From Euborellia annulipes (taxonomy: Eukaryota; Arthropoda; Insecta; Dermaptera; Anisolabididae): a stretch of 64,000 nt of DNA. The notes under the pieces are model-generated. The model ran no database searches. It had not been told where the DNA came from and worked only from the letters and a program-made list of their open reading frames with translations. How positions within the stretch are numbered: the first letter of the stretch is position 1; every line of letters begins with the position of its first letter. The translations under genes were made by a program, and so were the position numbers. Shown piece after piece: positions 12,676 to 24,008 of the stretch. Location of the stretch: contig JAKCPI010003219.1 of the NCBI GenBank assembly GCA_023213315.1, forward strand, positions 1-64,000. The letters are read 5' to 3'.

Positions 12676-12775
12676 AAATCTGGTGTGACTGGCGCACAGC
12701 ACACAACTTTCTCTTACCCTTCGGTAAGAGAAAGTTGCGCACTGTGCTGGTCACACCAGATTTTTTGTGTCGAGA
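12676..12775. repeat. Palindromic junction hairpin of the ACTTTCTCTTACC family
   Basis: AATCTGGTGTGACTGGCGCA faces TGCGC...GTGCTGGTCACACCAGATT across CTTACCCTTCGGTAAG. The same hairpin is seen at 46308-46396, 35315-35390 and, half only, at 6339-6386. Confidence 0.8.
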
Positions 12776-13708
12776 TATATTTAGTTTCCGATAGCACCTT
12801 AGTTTCAAACTTGCATTTTAAATGTTGACTGCTTCAAATAAACTATGGTTATTTTTAAAAATTTTAATCTCATATTTGGACATTTTATACACAATATAGA
12901 ATCGTAAATAAATACAAAATTTCATAAGAATTGGAAAAAAAAATTTTAAATGCGTAAAAAGTTCCAAAGGGGACCCCCTTTTGAATCGAAATTAACATAC
13001 AAATCCCTATAGGAAATTAACATTGTTTCTATGCGAAGATAAGGTGGAAAGGGAATTTAAAAAGAGTAGAGAGAGACGATAATGTTTGCAAGTGAGAGAG
13101 AGACATATTATATATGTTTTCTTTGAAACAATTAAAACAGAAATAAAAAAAAAATAAATGGGAATTTAAATAATAATTGATTTTTAATCTAATAAAAAGA
13201 AAAAGATTTAAATTCCGTTACCATGGCAACCATTTCTATCTTTCCTATGAAGAACAAGAGTAAAGTGGTCTTCAGAAGATTTCAACGGCAAAATGAGAAT
13301 ATACATTTTAAAGAGCATCTAAAAAATAATTGATTTTTGAATTTTAAAAAAAAAATCCTTGGAGGGAATTTTGAGAAAATCGAAAAAAACTGAAAAAGTA
13401 CATCAGTAAAGTACTAGTACTTTTTGGCCGATTTTGTTCAAAAGCTTATTTTGAGATTCTTCAAAGGTACCTAAGTTAAATATAAAATTTCAATCCGCTA
13501 GCTCAACTCCTTCATGCTAAAAATCTGTCCACACACACAGACACACACACACACATACATACACAGACCAATTTGCGGGACCCACTTTTTTGGACTCAGG
13601 GGACCTCAAAACATGTATATCCATCAAAATCTCGACATCGAATTTTTGACATGATCGCAATACTTTCTCTCTCTATATATATTAACATATATAGAGGTAA
13701 GAGAAAGT
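12720..13708 (+). mobile_element. Repeat family with TACTTTCTC ends, about 1 kb copy
   Basis: Runs from the CGGTAAGAGAAAGTT hairpin to ATAGAGGTAAGAGAAAGT. It contains the GTCGAGATATATTTAGTTTC block, the AGTACTAGTACTTT motif and the TCGACATCGAATTTTTGACA end. A copy of closely similar length lies inverted at 34396-35390. No protein is encoded, so it is non-autonomous; its class is unknown. Confidence 0.7.
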
Positions 13709-14047
13709 AAAATGACTACATTATTCTTTAATTTCTATTTATTAGGAAATTTACTACAAAAAATAAGCTGAAAGCTTTGTTTTAAGAAAGTAAAAATTAA
13801 GAGATTTTTTGCACAAGGGCGCCATTTAGGCCCGGCGCGGGCCTGCCCGTGACCCGTGAGAAATATTTATTTCATTCGAATTGACTACAAATCATTTGAA
13901 ATAAATAGGAATTAAATGCCGAAAAAGACTTTAAAATAAATATTAATAATAAAATAAATAAAATTATTATAAATAATTAAAATTAAAAAATTAAATAAAG
14001 TTGCGTGGAAAGGAGTCAGCCAAGGAAAATAAAAAAATCAATTTATT

Positions 14048-14090
14048 CTGTCGACGTTTCGAGCGCCCGTCGCGCTCTTCCTCGGGACCT
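14048..14090 (-). other. Hammerhead-like hairpin, inverted partner
   Basis: Mirror of the motif at 14416-14458. The stem I strand next to CCGAGGA has changed (only GTC/GAC can pair). Confidence 0.35.
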
Positions 14091-14415
14091 GAGTTCACAA
14101 AAACATTTATTAGAGATTTCTTTTCTTTTTTTTTATAATAATTTTTTTAACAGAATTATATGAGATTGTTAATATAAAGGTTAAATGATTTTTTATTTTA
14201 CTTACAGTATAAGTATCAAATGTTATAGATGGTAATGACAAAATAGTCTGTTGACATTATTAGATAATCTCAACAAACATTAACAATGTATCTGTTGAAA
14301 GATTAAAAATTATTGTTAAATCTTTCAACAGATACATTATTAATGTTTGTTGAGATTATCTAATAATGTCAACCGACTATTTTGTCATTACCATCTATAA
14401 CATTTGACACTTATA

Positions 14416-14458
14416 CTGTCCCGAGGAAGAGCGCGACGGGCGCTCGAAACGTCGACAG
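14416..14458 (+). other. Hammerhead-like hairpin (CCGAGGA variant)
   Basis: CTGTC, CCGAGGA, A, GAGCGC/GCGCTC stem, GAAACGTC, GACAG. CTGTC and GACAG pair as a 5-bp stem I. Core U4 is C, and one unpaired base precedes stem II. Confidence 0.45.
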
Positions 14459-15019
14459 AATAAATTGATTTTTTATTTTCCTTGGCTGACTCCTTTCCAC
14501 GCAACTTTATTTAATTTTTTATTTTAATTATTTATAATAATTTTATTTATTTTATTATTAATATTTATTTTAAAGTCTTTTTCGGCATTTAATTCCTATT
14601 TATTTCAAATGATTTGTAGTCAATTCGAATGAAATAAATATTTCTCACGGGTCACGGGCAGGCCCGCGCCGGGCCTAAATGGCGCCCTTGTGCAAAAAAT
14701 CTCTTAATTTTTACTTTCTTAAAACAAAGCTTTCGGCTTATTTTTTGTAGTAAATTTCGTAATAAATAAGAATTCATTCATACTCAATAATTAATTAAAA
14801 AATTAAATAATTAAAATTATAAAATATATTTTTTTTGTTTTGGCTTAAAATGTATTTATATTAATTAGATTAATATAATTAGAATATGAATCTATTATTA
14901 AATTTTCATTATTATAATAATTATTATTATTATTAATTATTTATTATAATTTTACCTGATTATGAAGTCATATTAAAAAAAATTCTACAAATGATTACAA
15001 CAACTGTCAAAAGAGAACT

Positions 15020-15185
15020 AGTGAGTTGGCCTTGAGATAATCCTTAAGTCCGTTTCCTCGAGGAAAACCCTACCGTGTATGTCCAAATTTTTCCTTGAGG
15101 AAATCCTTGGGACTTTTTTCCTTGAGGCCTTCACGTGTATGGCGGCCTTAAGTATAGGAGAAGAGGCAAGCTTGGCTTCCTGGAG
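15020..15185. repeat. CTCGAGGAAA-type repeat, second block
   Basis: TTTCCTCGAGGAAAACC and CACGTGTATGGCGGCC relate it to the block at 12000-12230. It lies just past the possible end of the small minus-strand candidate gene. Confidence 0.4.
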
Positions 15186-15372
15186 AATTTGCCATTGTTA
15201 ACAGATTAATATTATTGTTAAATAATTTTATTTCAAAATGTGTTTTGTTTTTACTCTTCATAATTTCTGAATCTACAATATCTACCTACAAAATTCAGTA
15301 CAAGCTCATCGGGAAGTCAAGAAACGAACTAAAACGCAAACAAACCAAGCGAAAGCGTTAATAAAAATGGTT

Positions 15373-15573
15373 TTATTTTACCAGACGAGATGGGGCCTTC
15401 TTTTCCACGACCATTGCTTCCTCTTCCGAGGAAGAAGTTGAAGAATCATCATCTCCTCCTAATCGCTCCTCTTTAAGATGTAGATCTGCAAAATCTTCGT
15501 CTTCTTCTAATTTACGTCTTTTAGAAGATGATCCTCCTCCACGAGAGAGAATCCTTCTTATTCTCTCATTCAT
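15373..15573 (-). CDS. Candidate small charged protein, 66 residues
   Basis: Not recognised. The frame starts with ATG directly after a good acceptor (TTATTTAG|ATG) at 15573 and ends at TAA. It begins MNERIRRILSRGGGSSSKRR, then KLEEDEDFADLHLKEE and a Ser/Glu-rich run (SSTSSSEEE), ending KKAPSRLVK. The KRRK cluster next to acidic runs suggests a disordered, possibly nuclear protein (inference from composition). Upstream on the same strand, 16792 ends an exon-like segment with a perfect GGG|GTAAGT donor; joined to this exon, the in-frame codons before the ATG contain a stop, so the ATG is the natural start. The CTG|GTAAAA near the end could be a donor, in which case the last two residues change and more exons follow. 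An AATAAA (minus, 15233-15228) could end the transcript. Confidence 0.45.
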   Translation of the reverse strand: MNERIRRILSRGGGSSSKRRKLEEDEDFADLHLKEERLGGDDDSSTSSSEEEAMVVEKKAPSRLVK

Positions 15574-16113
15574 CTAAATAAAAAAAAAATTATTATTGGT
15601 TTCGTAAAATTTGCGATACGCTCATCTTGAAGTATCAGCTACAAAATAGAAATGTTTTTTTATTTTAACAACTAGGCTATAATAATCAGGGGGGGTCAAA
15701 CTCGGTTTTTTTATTTTTTTTTTTTTTCAGAGTGTGGTCTTGGGGTCCTCTTTTTTTTAAAAAATTTTTTTACAAAACAATTTTTAAATATTTTTATCCC
15801 CTAAATTTTTAATAAAAAAATAAAAAAAGAAGGGTTTAAATTTTTTTATTCGAAAATATACAATTTCAAATAAAACAAAATGAATGTGAACTAGGTTATA
15901 GGCATCAACAATGCTCCAAATAAAAAAAATAGGAAAGGAGGAGCTTCTACAAACAAAACTGTGCCGGAAAATTGTTTTTTTTTTTTCTTTTTAAATAATT
16001 TATAAAAAAAAATATATATATAAGATATTAAGAATAATTATTAAGGTTAAATATGAATCAATATTGGTAAATAAAAGAAGAGCAGCTAAAATTATTTAGT
16101 TTATTGGCCCTCT

Positions 16114-16155
16114 AAGCTGACGTTTCGGTCTTGATCAAGACCATCTTCAGAGCTT
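16114..16155 (-). other. Hammerhead-like hairpin with full core letters
   Basis: On the minus strand: AAGCT, CTGAAGA, T, GGTCTTGATCAAGACC as a perfect self-paired stem, GAAAC, GTC, AGCTT. AAGCT and AGCTT pair as stem I, and ACGT could form a two-pair stem III or pair between two molecules. All invariant hammerhead core letters are present; the extra T before stem II is not canonical. Confidence 0.5.
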
Positions 16156-16791
16156 AAGGGCTGTCAATATAAGCATATAATCAGATATTCAATCATATAT
16201 AGAGTGAACATAAAAATTTCAGTTGTATATTATTAATAATATCATCGGGGTCTGAATGGCCTCAAATGCTGAAAAAGCCTTAAAAAAAAAAAACTAAGGA
16301 CCTCCCCCCTTGACCGATTGATAACTTTAAAGGGGTAGGGGTCAAGGGTTGGCATCCCATCTCATGCGGCAAAAATTTATTTCAATTAAATTTGGCTACC
16401 AATCAGGGGCGTATATAAGGGGGGGGGGGGCGAGGGGTCCCGGGCCCCCGAAACTTTCAAATAAAAATAAATACGCTCCGTGATAATAGGTATATTAATA
16501 GTAAACACCCTATGCCCTCAGGCTCCGCCCAATTTAAGTTTATATGATCCAAGATGCCGAGAAGACTAAAAAACTAACCTAGTGGCTTTCAACAATTTTT
16601 TTCTAAAAATTATTTTCTCTAATATAATTTTGAAAATAAATTAATTAATAATAAACAAAAATAAATGATAAGGGATCAAAGGTCTCGAACTGAGGGAAAG
16701 TTATTAAAGAAATAAATAATTTCAAATTATAGATAAAATAATTATAAACTCACCTTTTCTATTAATGTAATATATAAAAAAGTATACTTAC

Positions 16792-16940
16792 CCCAAGAGT
16801 GTCCGATCTGTCAAATCAATCGGTGCGCCAATGCAATGACGGATGTTCAAGGCCAAGGACCAGGAGCAGGACACAAAGGGCCAAGCCACAGATCATACAA
16901 TCAAGATGGGACAGCTCCAGGTTAAAAATTGTTTATAAGT
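16792..16940 (-). other. Possible 5' untranslated exon of the small candidate gene
   Basis: GC-richer than its surroundings and ends in CTTGGG|GTAAGT on the minus strand. All three frames carry stops or end before the join, as expected for leader sequence. The upstream limit is a guess; a SINE begins near 16978. Confidence 0.3.
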
Positions 16941-16977
16941 TTAGCGCCCTCTATACGCGTGTCGACCTATTATTTTG

Positions 16978-17165
16978 CGCGGGAGACCCGTGGCTCAGAG
17001 AGAAGACATTAGCTTCTCGTGCCTAAGGTCCCGCGTTCGCGTCCCGTCCCAAGCGAGAAAAATTTATTTAATTTGAATTGGCTACTAATCATTTGAACTT
17101 AATAGGGAAGGGGTCTAAATTGCCTTCGATGCCGAAAAAGACCTTAAATAAAAAAAAAAAAAAAC
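16978..17165 (+). repeat. SINE-B copy (tRNA-derived)
   Basis: Box A-like TGGCTCAGAG near 16992 and box B-like GCGTTCGCGTCCC near 17031, then the conserved body (GAATTGGCTACTAATCATTT), the GATGCCGAAAAAGACCTTAA tail and an A tract. Confidence 0.8.
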
Positions 17166-17279
17166 TGCTCACGAAAAATTTAATTTGTTTCAAATACTGG
17201 AGTGATAGTTGCACAGGAAAAATCTCGTCCAATCCGGATTGAATTTTTGATATTTATTCAAGATTTTCTGTATATTAAT

Positions 17280-17551
17280 CAAGGGCGGATCCAGAGGTGT
17301 TTCTCGGGGGAGAGGGGGGTAATCTTGTGTGACTGGTCGCACAGCACGCAATTTTTTCTTTATTTCGGTCATTTAAAGGCGCATTCTGTACTTGTTTGCC
17401 AGAATATAAATACAAATCAAACTTTTAAGTATTAGTTTTTAAAATTTTTCATTAAAAATAAATTTATTTTCGAAAAAAAGTATTTTTTTTTAAATCTCGG
17501 GGGGGGGGGGGGGTAATTACCGCCTTTACCCCCCCCCTGTATCCGCCCTTG
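17280..17551. mobile_element. hAT-like MITE, CAAGGGCGGAT family
   Basis: Inverted ends CAAGGGCGGATCCAGAGG and CTGTATCCGCCCTTG are flanked by an exact 8-bp duplication ATATTAAT (17272-17279 and 17552-17559). Inside are a G tract, a C tract and TAATCTTGTGTGACTGG. This intact copy supplies the empty site for the insertion at 19347. Confidence 0.9.
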
Positions 17552-18530
17552 ATATTAATATAAATGTTCATCGGTATGATAAAATAAAAAAAAAAGATTA
17601 AAACAATTATTTGAAAATGAACAGTAAATGAAAAAAAAGAGAAATTAGTGTTAAAAAATTTATTGAAAATTGTAAAAAAATTATAATTAAATTTAATTAT
17701 AAGAGCAACAAATTAAGAACTTACTTCTTTCTTTCCCATTTTTTAAACACTTAGGGCATATTAAAGGGCAATAATTGCGTGTGAGTAATTGAGTAGGGCA
17801 CGTTACAATTTTATTTAATTCAAATTTATAATGTTTTTTTTTTTATTTGTTATTAAACTCATGAAACAATGTTATTTTGTTGGCGAATGGAACGAACTCT
17901 ACAGGATAAATTTTTAACTAGTCTAGTATTGCCATCTAGCCACATATCAGACAACTAAAAACTTATAAACATTCTTCCCATAGAGCTGTCCCCCCCATGG
18001 GCCAAGCTGATTGTTCCCTGATTAGGACGACCATTGGCTTATGACGTCATCTGTTACCAATTTTTGTTTAGTTAGAATTTAATTACACTAAATATTGTTA
18101 TAGAAATGAGTGAAAGGGATTTTATTTGTTGTTGTTATTTTTCTCGATTTGTTTCTCTAAACTTTCAGTTCATTGCGTCAGGGCTAATAGTATCAGCATG
18201 ATTTTTTTTTCTATCGTTGCTTACTTCAGCCAAGGGCGCGTTTAGGGCAGATAGGCGCCGGTTTAAACTGGTGTGGCTTGAAATTTAGGATTTCTGCTTT
18301 GGTGAAGGGGGATGTTTTTTCTTTTTTTTTTTTAAGCAGACTTTTTTTCCTTCTCCCCCTATCCCAGAACCCCCACCGCCGCCAAGAGTGTATAGCGTCC
18401 TAAACCGACAATGAAACAGATGAAAATTTACAATTTATTATATGTGAGCTTGTTATTGTTGATGAGCTAAACGTAATCTGGCTCCCGGGAATCAAGCCAG
18501 TTTTTTTTTAGCAGATTGGATAGCTGGATG

Positions 18531-18830
18531 CAAGGGCGGATCCAGAGGTGTTTCTCGGGGGGGGGGGGGTAATCTCAAATTTTTCTGAGAAAAAATTTTT
18601 TTTCGCGGAACCAAAGTTTTTCGGACACACAAAAATTTTTGCCGCCCGCGGAACATTTCCTCTTTTTGCAGAAGCAAAATTTTTTCCCGTCCGTAAAAAT
18701 TTGATTTGTATTTAATATTTAATACAAATCGAATTTTTAAACATTAATTTTTAAAATTTTACATTAAAAATAAATTTAAAAAAAAAAGTATTTTTTTTTT
18801 TAAATCTCGGGGGGGGGGGGCTTTAAATTA
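18531..18830. mobile_element. hAT-like MITE, CAAGGGCGGAT family, broken copy
   Basis: Left end CAAGGGCGGATCCAGAGG intact, right end missing after a G tract. No matching 8-bp duplication was found for it. Confidence 0.7.
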
Positions 18831-19219
18831 ATAGATGCCTAAATATAAACGATGGTCCAGCTAAAAATAGAACCTCCGATTTATTACAGTTCAACTAGGC
18901 GTTCAAAATTGGTAAAGTCCAGGAGTTGGGCAATACATGTAAATTTATGTATCATATGTGTTGGCGAGTTGGCCTATCATACTTATTAAGTGAGATTGAA
19001 AAACAGCCACTGACTTCATTGATTCAAGGATGGTCTTCAGAATAAATTAGATAGTTGATGAAACACACCCGGGAGACATTTTCTACAGATTTATTAAATT
19101 CGGTTACACAATTGACTTCTGTACTTTCCAATGAAAAGTCCTCTGGATTCGCAGGAGGAAGGCAAATCCTGAGCTTGCCCCAAAACTAAAATAGCCATCC
19201 AACTTGGACTTCGTTTGTA

Positions 19220-20102
19220 AGGGGTAATCTGGAGTGACTGGTCACTCACTAATCAATACTAGTGGAGTATAGTCACATCACACATTTTTTTCTTAATTTC
19301 GGTAATTTAAAGGCGCATTCTCTACTTGTTTGCCAGAATATAAATACAGGGTGTCCGGTAAAGAATGGATAACCTTGAAATGTCTTATAGTATAACTTAT
19401 GGCCGTTCAGAAAAAAAATTGAAAAAATATATCATAAGTAGTACCTAAGATATGATTTTTTTAAAAGAAAGGTCTAATTTTTTTTACCTTGTTTTACTTT
19501 TATGAACACTACGATCAGAAATGAATGGATTCCATCGGCTTGTTGTTATTTTATTATTATACACGAACTATGCTAATAGATAAACAGTGAATAGTATGAC
19601 TAGCTATTGCACTTTTTTATTAAAAAATTAGCAAATTAAAATAATTAAAATCAGTGTTAAAACGACCACCTGGCTATTTTATTGGAATTTGCTAATTTTT
19701 TAGTAAAAAAGTGCAATAGCTAGTCATACTATTCACTGTTTATCTATTAGCATAGTTCGTGTATAATAATAAAATAACAACAAACCGATGGAATCCATTC
19801 ATTTCTGATCGTAGTGTTCATAAAAGTAAAACAAGGTAAAAAAATTAGACCTTTCTTTTAAAAAAATCATATCTTAGGTACTACTTATGATATATTTTTT
19901 CAATTTTTTTTCTGAACGGCCATAAGTTATACTATAAGACATTTCAAGGTTATCCATTCTTTACCGGACACCCTGTATAAATCAAATTTTTAAGTATTAA
20001 TTTTTAAAATTTTACATTAAAAATACATTTTCTTTATAAATCTCAGGGGGGGGTTAATTACCCCCTCTACCCCCCCCCCCCCCCCCCTTGTATCCGCCCT
20101 TG
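19220..20102. mobile_element. hAT-like MITE, CAAGGGCGGAT family, interrupted right part
   Basis: Right end TGTATCCGCCCTTG at 20102; the body matches 17330-17551 but is split by the palindromic insertion at 19347-19975. The left end is missing. Confidence 0.75.
19347..19975. mobile_element. Palindromic TA-flanked element
   Basis: CAGGGTGTCCGGTAAAGAAT faces ATTCTTTACCGGACACCCTG; the arms pair almost perfectly for about 300 bp each. It is flanked by TA (19345-19346 and 19976-19977), the duplication of Tc1/mariner-type elements. No transposase frame. Confidence 0.93.
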
Positions 20103-20139
20103 CCCCGCGCTAATTTATTTCACTTTTGTGGTTTCTATT

Positions 20140-20390
20140 ATTGTTATTATGGGAGTTTTTAATTAGAGACCACATTTGTGTTAATTATTAAAAATATAAA
20201 TACTAATGGAGTATTGGTAGCCAAGATTGGATAATTTTATCACTCGAGATGGGAAGCGAACTCCTTACCCCTAGCACAAGAGGCAAAATCTCTATCTCTG
20301 TGCCACTATACTAGTACAGAATTTATATTTTTAATAAATAATTTATACACATGTGGTCTATAATTGAAAACTCCCATAATAATTATTTCA
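20140..20390. repeat. Inverted repeat with a SINE-B head inside
   Basis: ATTATGGGAGTTTTTAATTA faces AATTGAAAACTCCCATAATAAT. Inside, at about 20218-20312 on the minus strand, a tRNA-like head (GTGGCACAGAGATAG and GAGTTCGCTTCCC) is recognisable. Confidence 0.65.
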
Positions 20391-20516
20391 GTTAATCGAA
20401 ATTTCTTCAGAAATATTAACTTTAGTGAAATCAAATTTTTTTTTTAGTTTTTTTAAAATCATTTTGAATAAATTTTGTTTGAAAAAATATTTTAAATCTG
20501 TTTTTAGCCTTTAGGG

Positions 20517-20908
20517 CAGTGTTTCCCAACCTTTTGAAGTCCACGACACCCCAAAGGTGCGTTGGGAATAACATTACACACTAGGGGCACCCTTCCTCCC
20601 CCCTAGCAAAACGGAAGCTGCGGAAAATTTTTTGTGAAAATCATTTTACCTTTTTTTTTTTTAGGAAAACGAAATTTTTCCCCTTTCGTGTAAATCAATC
20701 GATCCTTTTTTAACAAAGCTAAATTTTTTTCCGCACTCCGGAACATTTTTGCCGCTTACTTTAAAACAATTTTGACCTTTTTTTTTTTGCAAAACTTTAT
20801 TTTTTCCGCCTCTTTATTTTTTTTTGGTTTATTTAAATATCTGGCGGCACCCCTTACCCATTCTCGCGACACCCTTGGGTGCCGGGGCACACCGGTTGGG
20901 AATCAGTG
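20517..20908. mobile_element. hAT-like MITE, CAGTGTTTCCCAACC family
   Basis: Inverted ends CAGTGTTTCCCAACC and GGTTGGGAATCAGTG with an exact 8-bp duplication CTTTAGGG at 20509-20516 and 20909-20916. The interior is low-complexity. Confidence 0.9.
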
Positions 20909-20999
20909 CTTTAGGGTATATCAGGGGATTCTAAAAAGATTTTCTTTAAACAAACGCTGTTCTATGTTTTGGAAATAAACTTCAAATAGAAATATCCCT

Positions 21000-21800
21000 T
21001 CAGATGCATCGATTGTTGCCCCAAGTTTTATTTTCTTTTTTTTACCCTCTCGGCTGCTGAGGCCAATTTAATTAATTTAAATATACGGATGGCGTTCAAC
21101 ACGCTGATTCCTCGGGGTCACCCACCCCCAAGGTTTCGAAGCCTAAATTCTAAGCAAACTCACACTCACATTTCTAAATAAAGAGGATGTGAATAAAACT
21201 AATTAGTAATATAGATATATTTATAAATATTTATTTATAATACAAAAACAAAAAAGGGCCAGAATAAAATAAACAGAACCGTTAAGAAGTTAAAAAATAG
21301 ACTAACTTAAAATTATAAAACCTGTTACCTTTTTTTTTTTTTTCTTTCGTATAACTGGTCTTAAATTTTATATATATAAAAAAAAAAATTGAGTTTGGTT
21401 ATTCGGAGTAGACATCAAACGAAATCTACAAAAATAGTCATATATACAATTCAGTGGGCAGTATTTATTTAAACCACATCAGAATTACTTCTACTACCAG
21501 TTAGAGAATAAATAAGAATTTAAAAAAAAAAACATTTCAAATTAAATCATTTATATAATTATACATATTTAAATTTATCATTTTTCCAAAAGGAAACTTC
21601 TTCTAGATTTTTTTTTTTTATAGCTTCATTTTCTTTTAGACACGCACAATATTTTTTTTTTGTTATTTAATAAGTAGATAAGATTTTTCCGTGTTTAAAA
21701 GAAAATGCAAAACTCAAATAAAATCTAGAAAGCAAGTTCCTAATTGAGCATATGATATTTATATTATTATATATTACAATAAAAGCGAAATTAATTCTTT
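21000..21800. other. AT-rich gene-free sequence with simple repeats
   Basis: No credible exon or transposon ends. A/T tracts dominate; the only GC-richer patch (21050-21140) has no recognisable feature. Confidence 0.6.
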
Positions 21801-21806
21801 GAAAGT

Positions 21807-21950
21807 TTATTTAAGGTCTTTTTCGGCATCTAAGGCCATTTAGACCCCATCCCTATTGGTAGCCAATTCAAATAGTTTTTTTTCGCTTGGGACGGGAAGC
21901 GAACCCGCGACCCTAGGCTCAAGCTCTGAGCCACAATCGCGGGCAAGTTT
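21807..21950 (-). repeat. SINE-B copy (tRNA-derived)
   Basis: Minus strand: box A-like GTGGCTCAGAGC, box B-like GCGGGTTCGCTTCCC, then the GGCTACCAATAGGG body and GATGCCGAAAAAGACCTT tail. Confidence 0.8.
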
Positions 21951-22484
21951 CTTTTTAAAAGAAAGACATTTTTCAAAGAAGATAAAAATTACATTTAAAA
22001 CAAAATGCGTGCTTTTATTGTGACATATATATACAATTATATAATTTTTTTTTTTAAACGACCTAATAAATGACCTGATGAAGGTAATACGTTTTTGTTT
22101 TTTTGTAATTTTTGATCATATCAGAAGACACAAAAATTTTATTTATTCTTTAAACTATCCAAAAGGGGAAAGTATTTTTTATTATAAACAACGGCCCATA
22201 AATTTCTTTTCATTCATCAAAATTCTTAAGTTCTAAATGAAAAATAAATAATAAAAAAATAAATTTCTATATTTAAGAAATATATAAGTACATTATAATT
22301 ATGTATATTTAATTAAATAAGAGCGAGGGAGAGGAAGATTTTAAATCCAATATTTAAACGATCTAATTGAAAGACATTAACTAAAGAACAAATTGTCAAA
22401 GAAGTTTTAGAATCATCGAAACAAAATTTTTTTTTTTTAATATTCGATGGGCATTATCCAGCTCAAAACCGAAGGGGGGGGGGG

Positions 22485-22698
22485 CAGAGGCGTAACTAGC
22501 CTTTGAGGACGGAGGGGGCGAAGCTCAACTAGGGCGCCGTTTGTTCAAGTTGTAATATAATTTAAAAGAAAAGTATCAATGTTTTTGGACAATCTGTGGA
22601 AAGAATATGATAAAATCACCATTCCTGGGATATATCTTAGATGCCCCTGGGGCGGAGTGGGCGAGCGCCCCCTTCGCCCCCACCTAGTTACGCTACTG
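22485..22698. mobile_element. hAT-like MITE, CAGAGGCGTAACTAG family
   Basis: Inverted ends CAGAGGCGTAACTAG and CTAGTTACGCTACTG between two runs of at least eight G, consistent with an 8-bp duplication but not proof because the site is homopolymeric. Confidence 0.75.
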
Positions 22699-22699
22699 G

Positions 22700-23942
22700 G
22701 GGGGGGGACTTCTAATATCCATTTTATTATTTTATAAAATGCCACAATCTAACTGGAGATGGGGGATGGCATCACTCGTAATTTTTATCTTCTCACAGAT
22801 GGTGTGAATTTTTCAAGTTTGTTATTTTTTATTTCAAGTTTGTAAGGGTGGCAGCCCCCCCCCCCCCCCCCCTCCCCCTCTGGAATCGCCCATGGATGGA
22901 TGGAATCTTGAATGAACACAAAATTCTTTTTTTTTACCCTAAATTTACTGGACTTTATTGATTGAATTCGTTCTTTTTAATTTTTAATTCCCTCAAAAGT
23001 TGGCTTTCTTTTGTATTTTTGTGTTCTGATATGATCATAAAATTTGTTAAAATTTAGTCAGATGGATCATAATAAAAATATTTTTTTTTTCATTAAAAAT
23101 GTTTCAAAATAAAAAAAAAAAAAAAATTAAAAAATATATATTTATGGATTATATATATGAGATCATCATCAAATCAAATATAAAGGTTTTTATACAAAAA
23201 AAAAAATCCTGAATTTTGTTCCAAATTCAATTTTGAAACATTCTGAAATAAATTTAATGAGTTTTGTAGTTTTTATGTGTTATTCGATCTAAAACTACAC
23301 AATTCATTTTTATTTTTTTAAAAATGTAATAGAGTTATGAAATACACTTTTTTATTCATAAATATATACATATATATAGATATATGTGTATATATTTATT
23401 TTCTGATAATAAAAATCTTAACTCTACAAGCAAAGTTTCCAAAAAACGTTCTCTTGTTCGCACTTTACTATGAAAAAAAAATTCAACTATAGAGGAAAAA
23501 TTGAAAAGCAAAGAGAGAGAGAGAGAGAGAGAGAGAGCAAAAATTTGATTTTGGAAAAAATCTCATGAGTCATGATGAAAAGAGAAAAAAACACAATTTA
23601 GAAGGAAATTTAAATTAAGAATTTTTTCTTTTTTAATAACATCGGGCTCGCTTAGGAACACAAAAATAAATGAAAAAAAAAAAAAAAATTTATGAAATTA
23701 AAGATTTCTTTTCGAATTTACATATATTAATAAGAAAAAAGATTTTCATATATATATCCTGTACATAAATATATGTATAGAGAGATAGAGATAGAGAGAG
23801 GTTAAAGTAAAAAAAAAAAAAAGAAAAGCGAGCGAGCAGACTGTTTGTTTGTTTGTTGTTGCTTGTGTTTTGGTTGTTAATTTATTTGTGTGGAGTGGTG
23901 AATAAAGTTTTGTGGCTTAGATTGGGAACTCATCAGTTGCAG
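22700..23942. other. AT-rich 3' flank or 3' UTR of CDC34/UBE2R with microsatellites
   Basis: Low-complexity DNA including a C tract (22856-22874), a GA microsatellite (about 23513-23537), a second GA-rich patch (23779-23801) and many A/T tracts. The minus-strand 3' UTR must lie here, but its end cannot be placed. Confidence 0.5.
23881..23886 (-). terminator. Candidate polyadenylation signal of the CDC34/UBE2R gene
   Basis: AATAAA on the minus strand lies 57 nt after the stop codon. The downstream region is AT-rich and has further AATAAA copies, so the true 3' end may be farther away. Confidence 0.35.
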
Positions 23943-24008
23943 TCACGATTCCCCGTTGCCACTATCATCTCCATCTTCATAATCTGCCTCTTCGTCGTCT
24001 GCTTCATC
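23943..24008 (-). CDS. CDC34: CDC34/UBE2R exon 6, acidic C-terminus and stop (residues 222-242)
   Basis: After a TTTTTAG acceptor the exon reads [21 protein letters not shown] and then TGA: 21 residues, ten of them Asp or Glu in the first fourteen. The end resembles the human tail (acidic run, then a short G/S-rich end with ES). It is too short for an open-frame search and was found by extending the tail from exon 5. Confidence 0.92.
   Translation of the reverse strand, partial: DEADDEEADYEDGDDSGNGES

Larger units (their letters stand above)
13736..14768. mobile_element. Palindromic element with hammerhead-like arms
   Basis: Long arms face each other about 14251-14311. The left arm has about 121 bp that the right lacks (roughly 14091-14205). 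Each arm holds a decayed SINE-B tail and a GC-rich block (GGGCGCCATTTAGGCCCGGC). It lies inside a repeat-rich stretch and no coding frame is seen. Confidence 0.85.
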
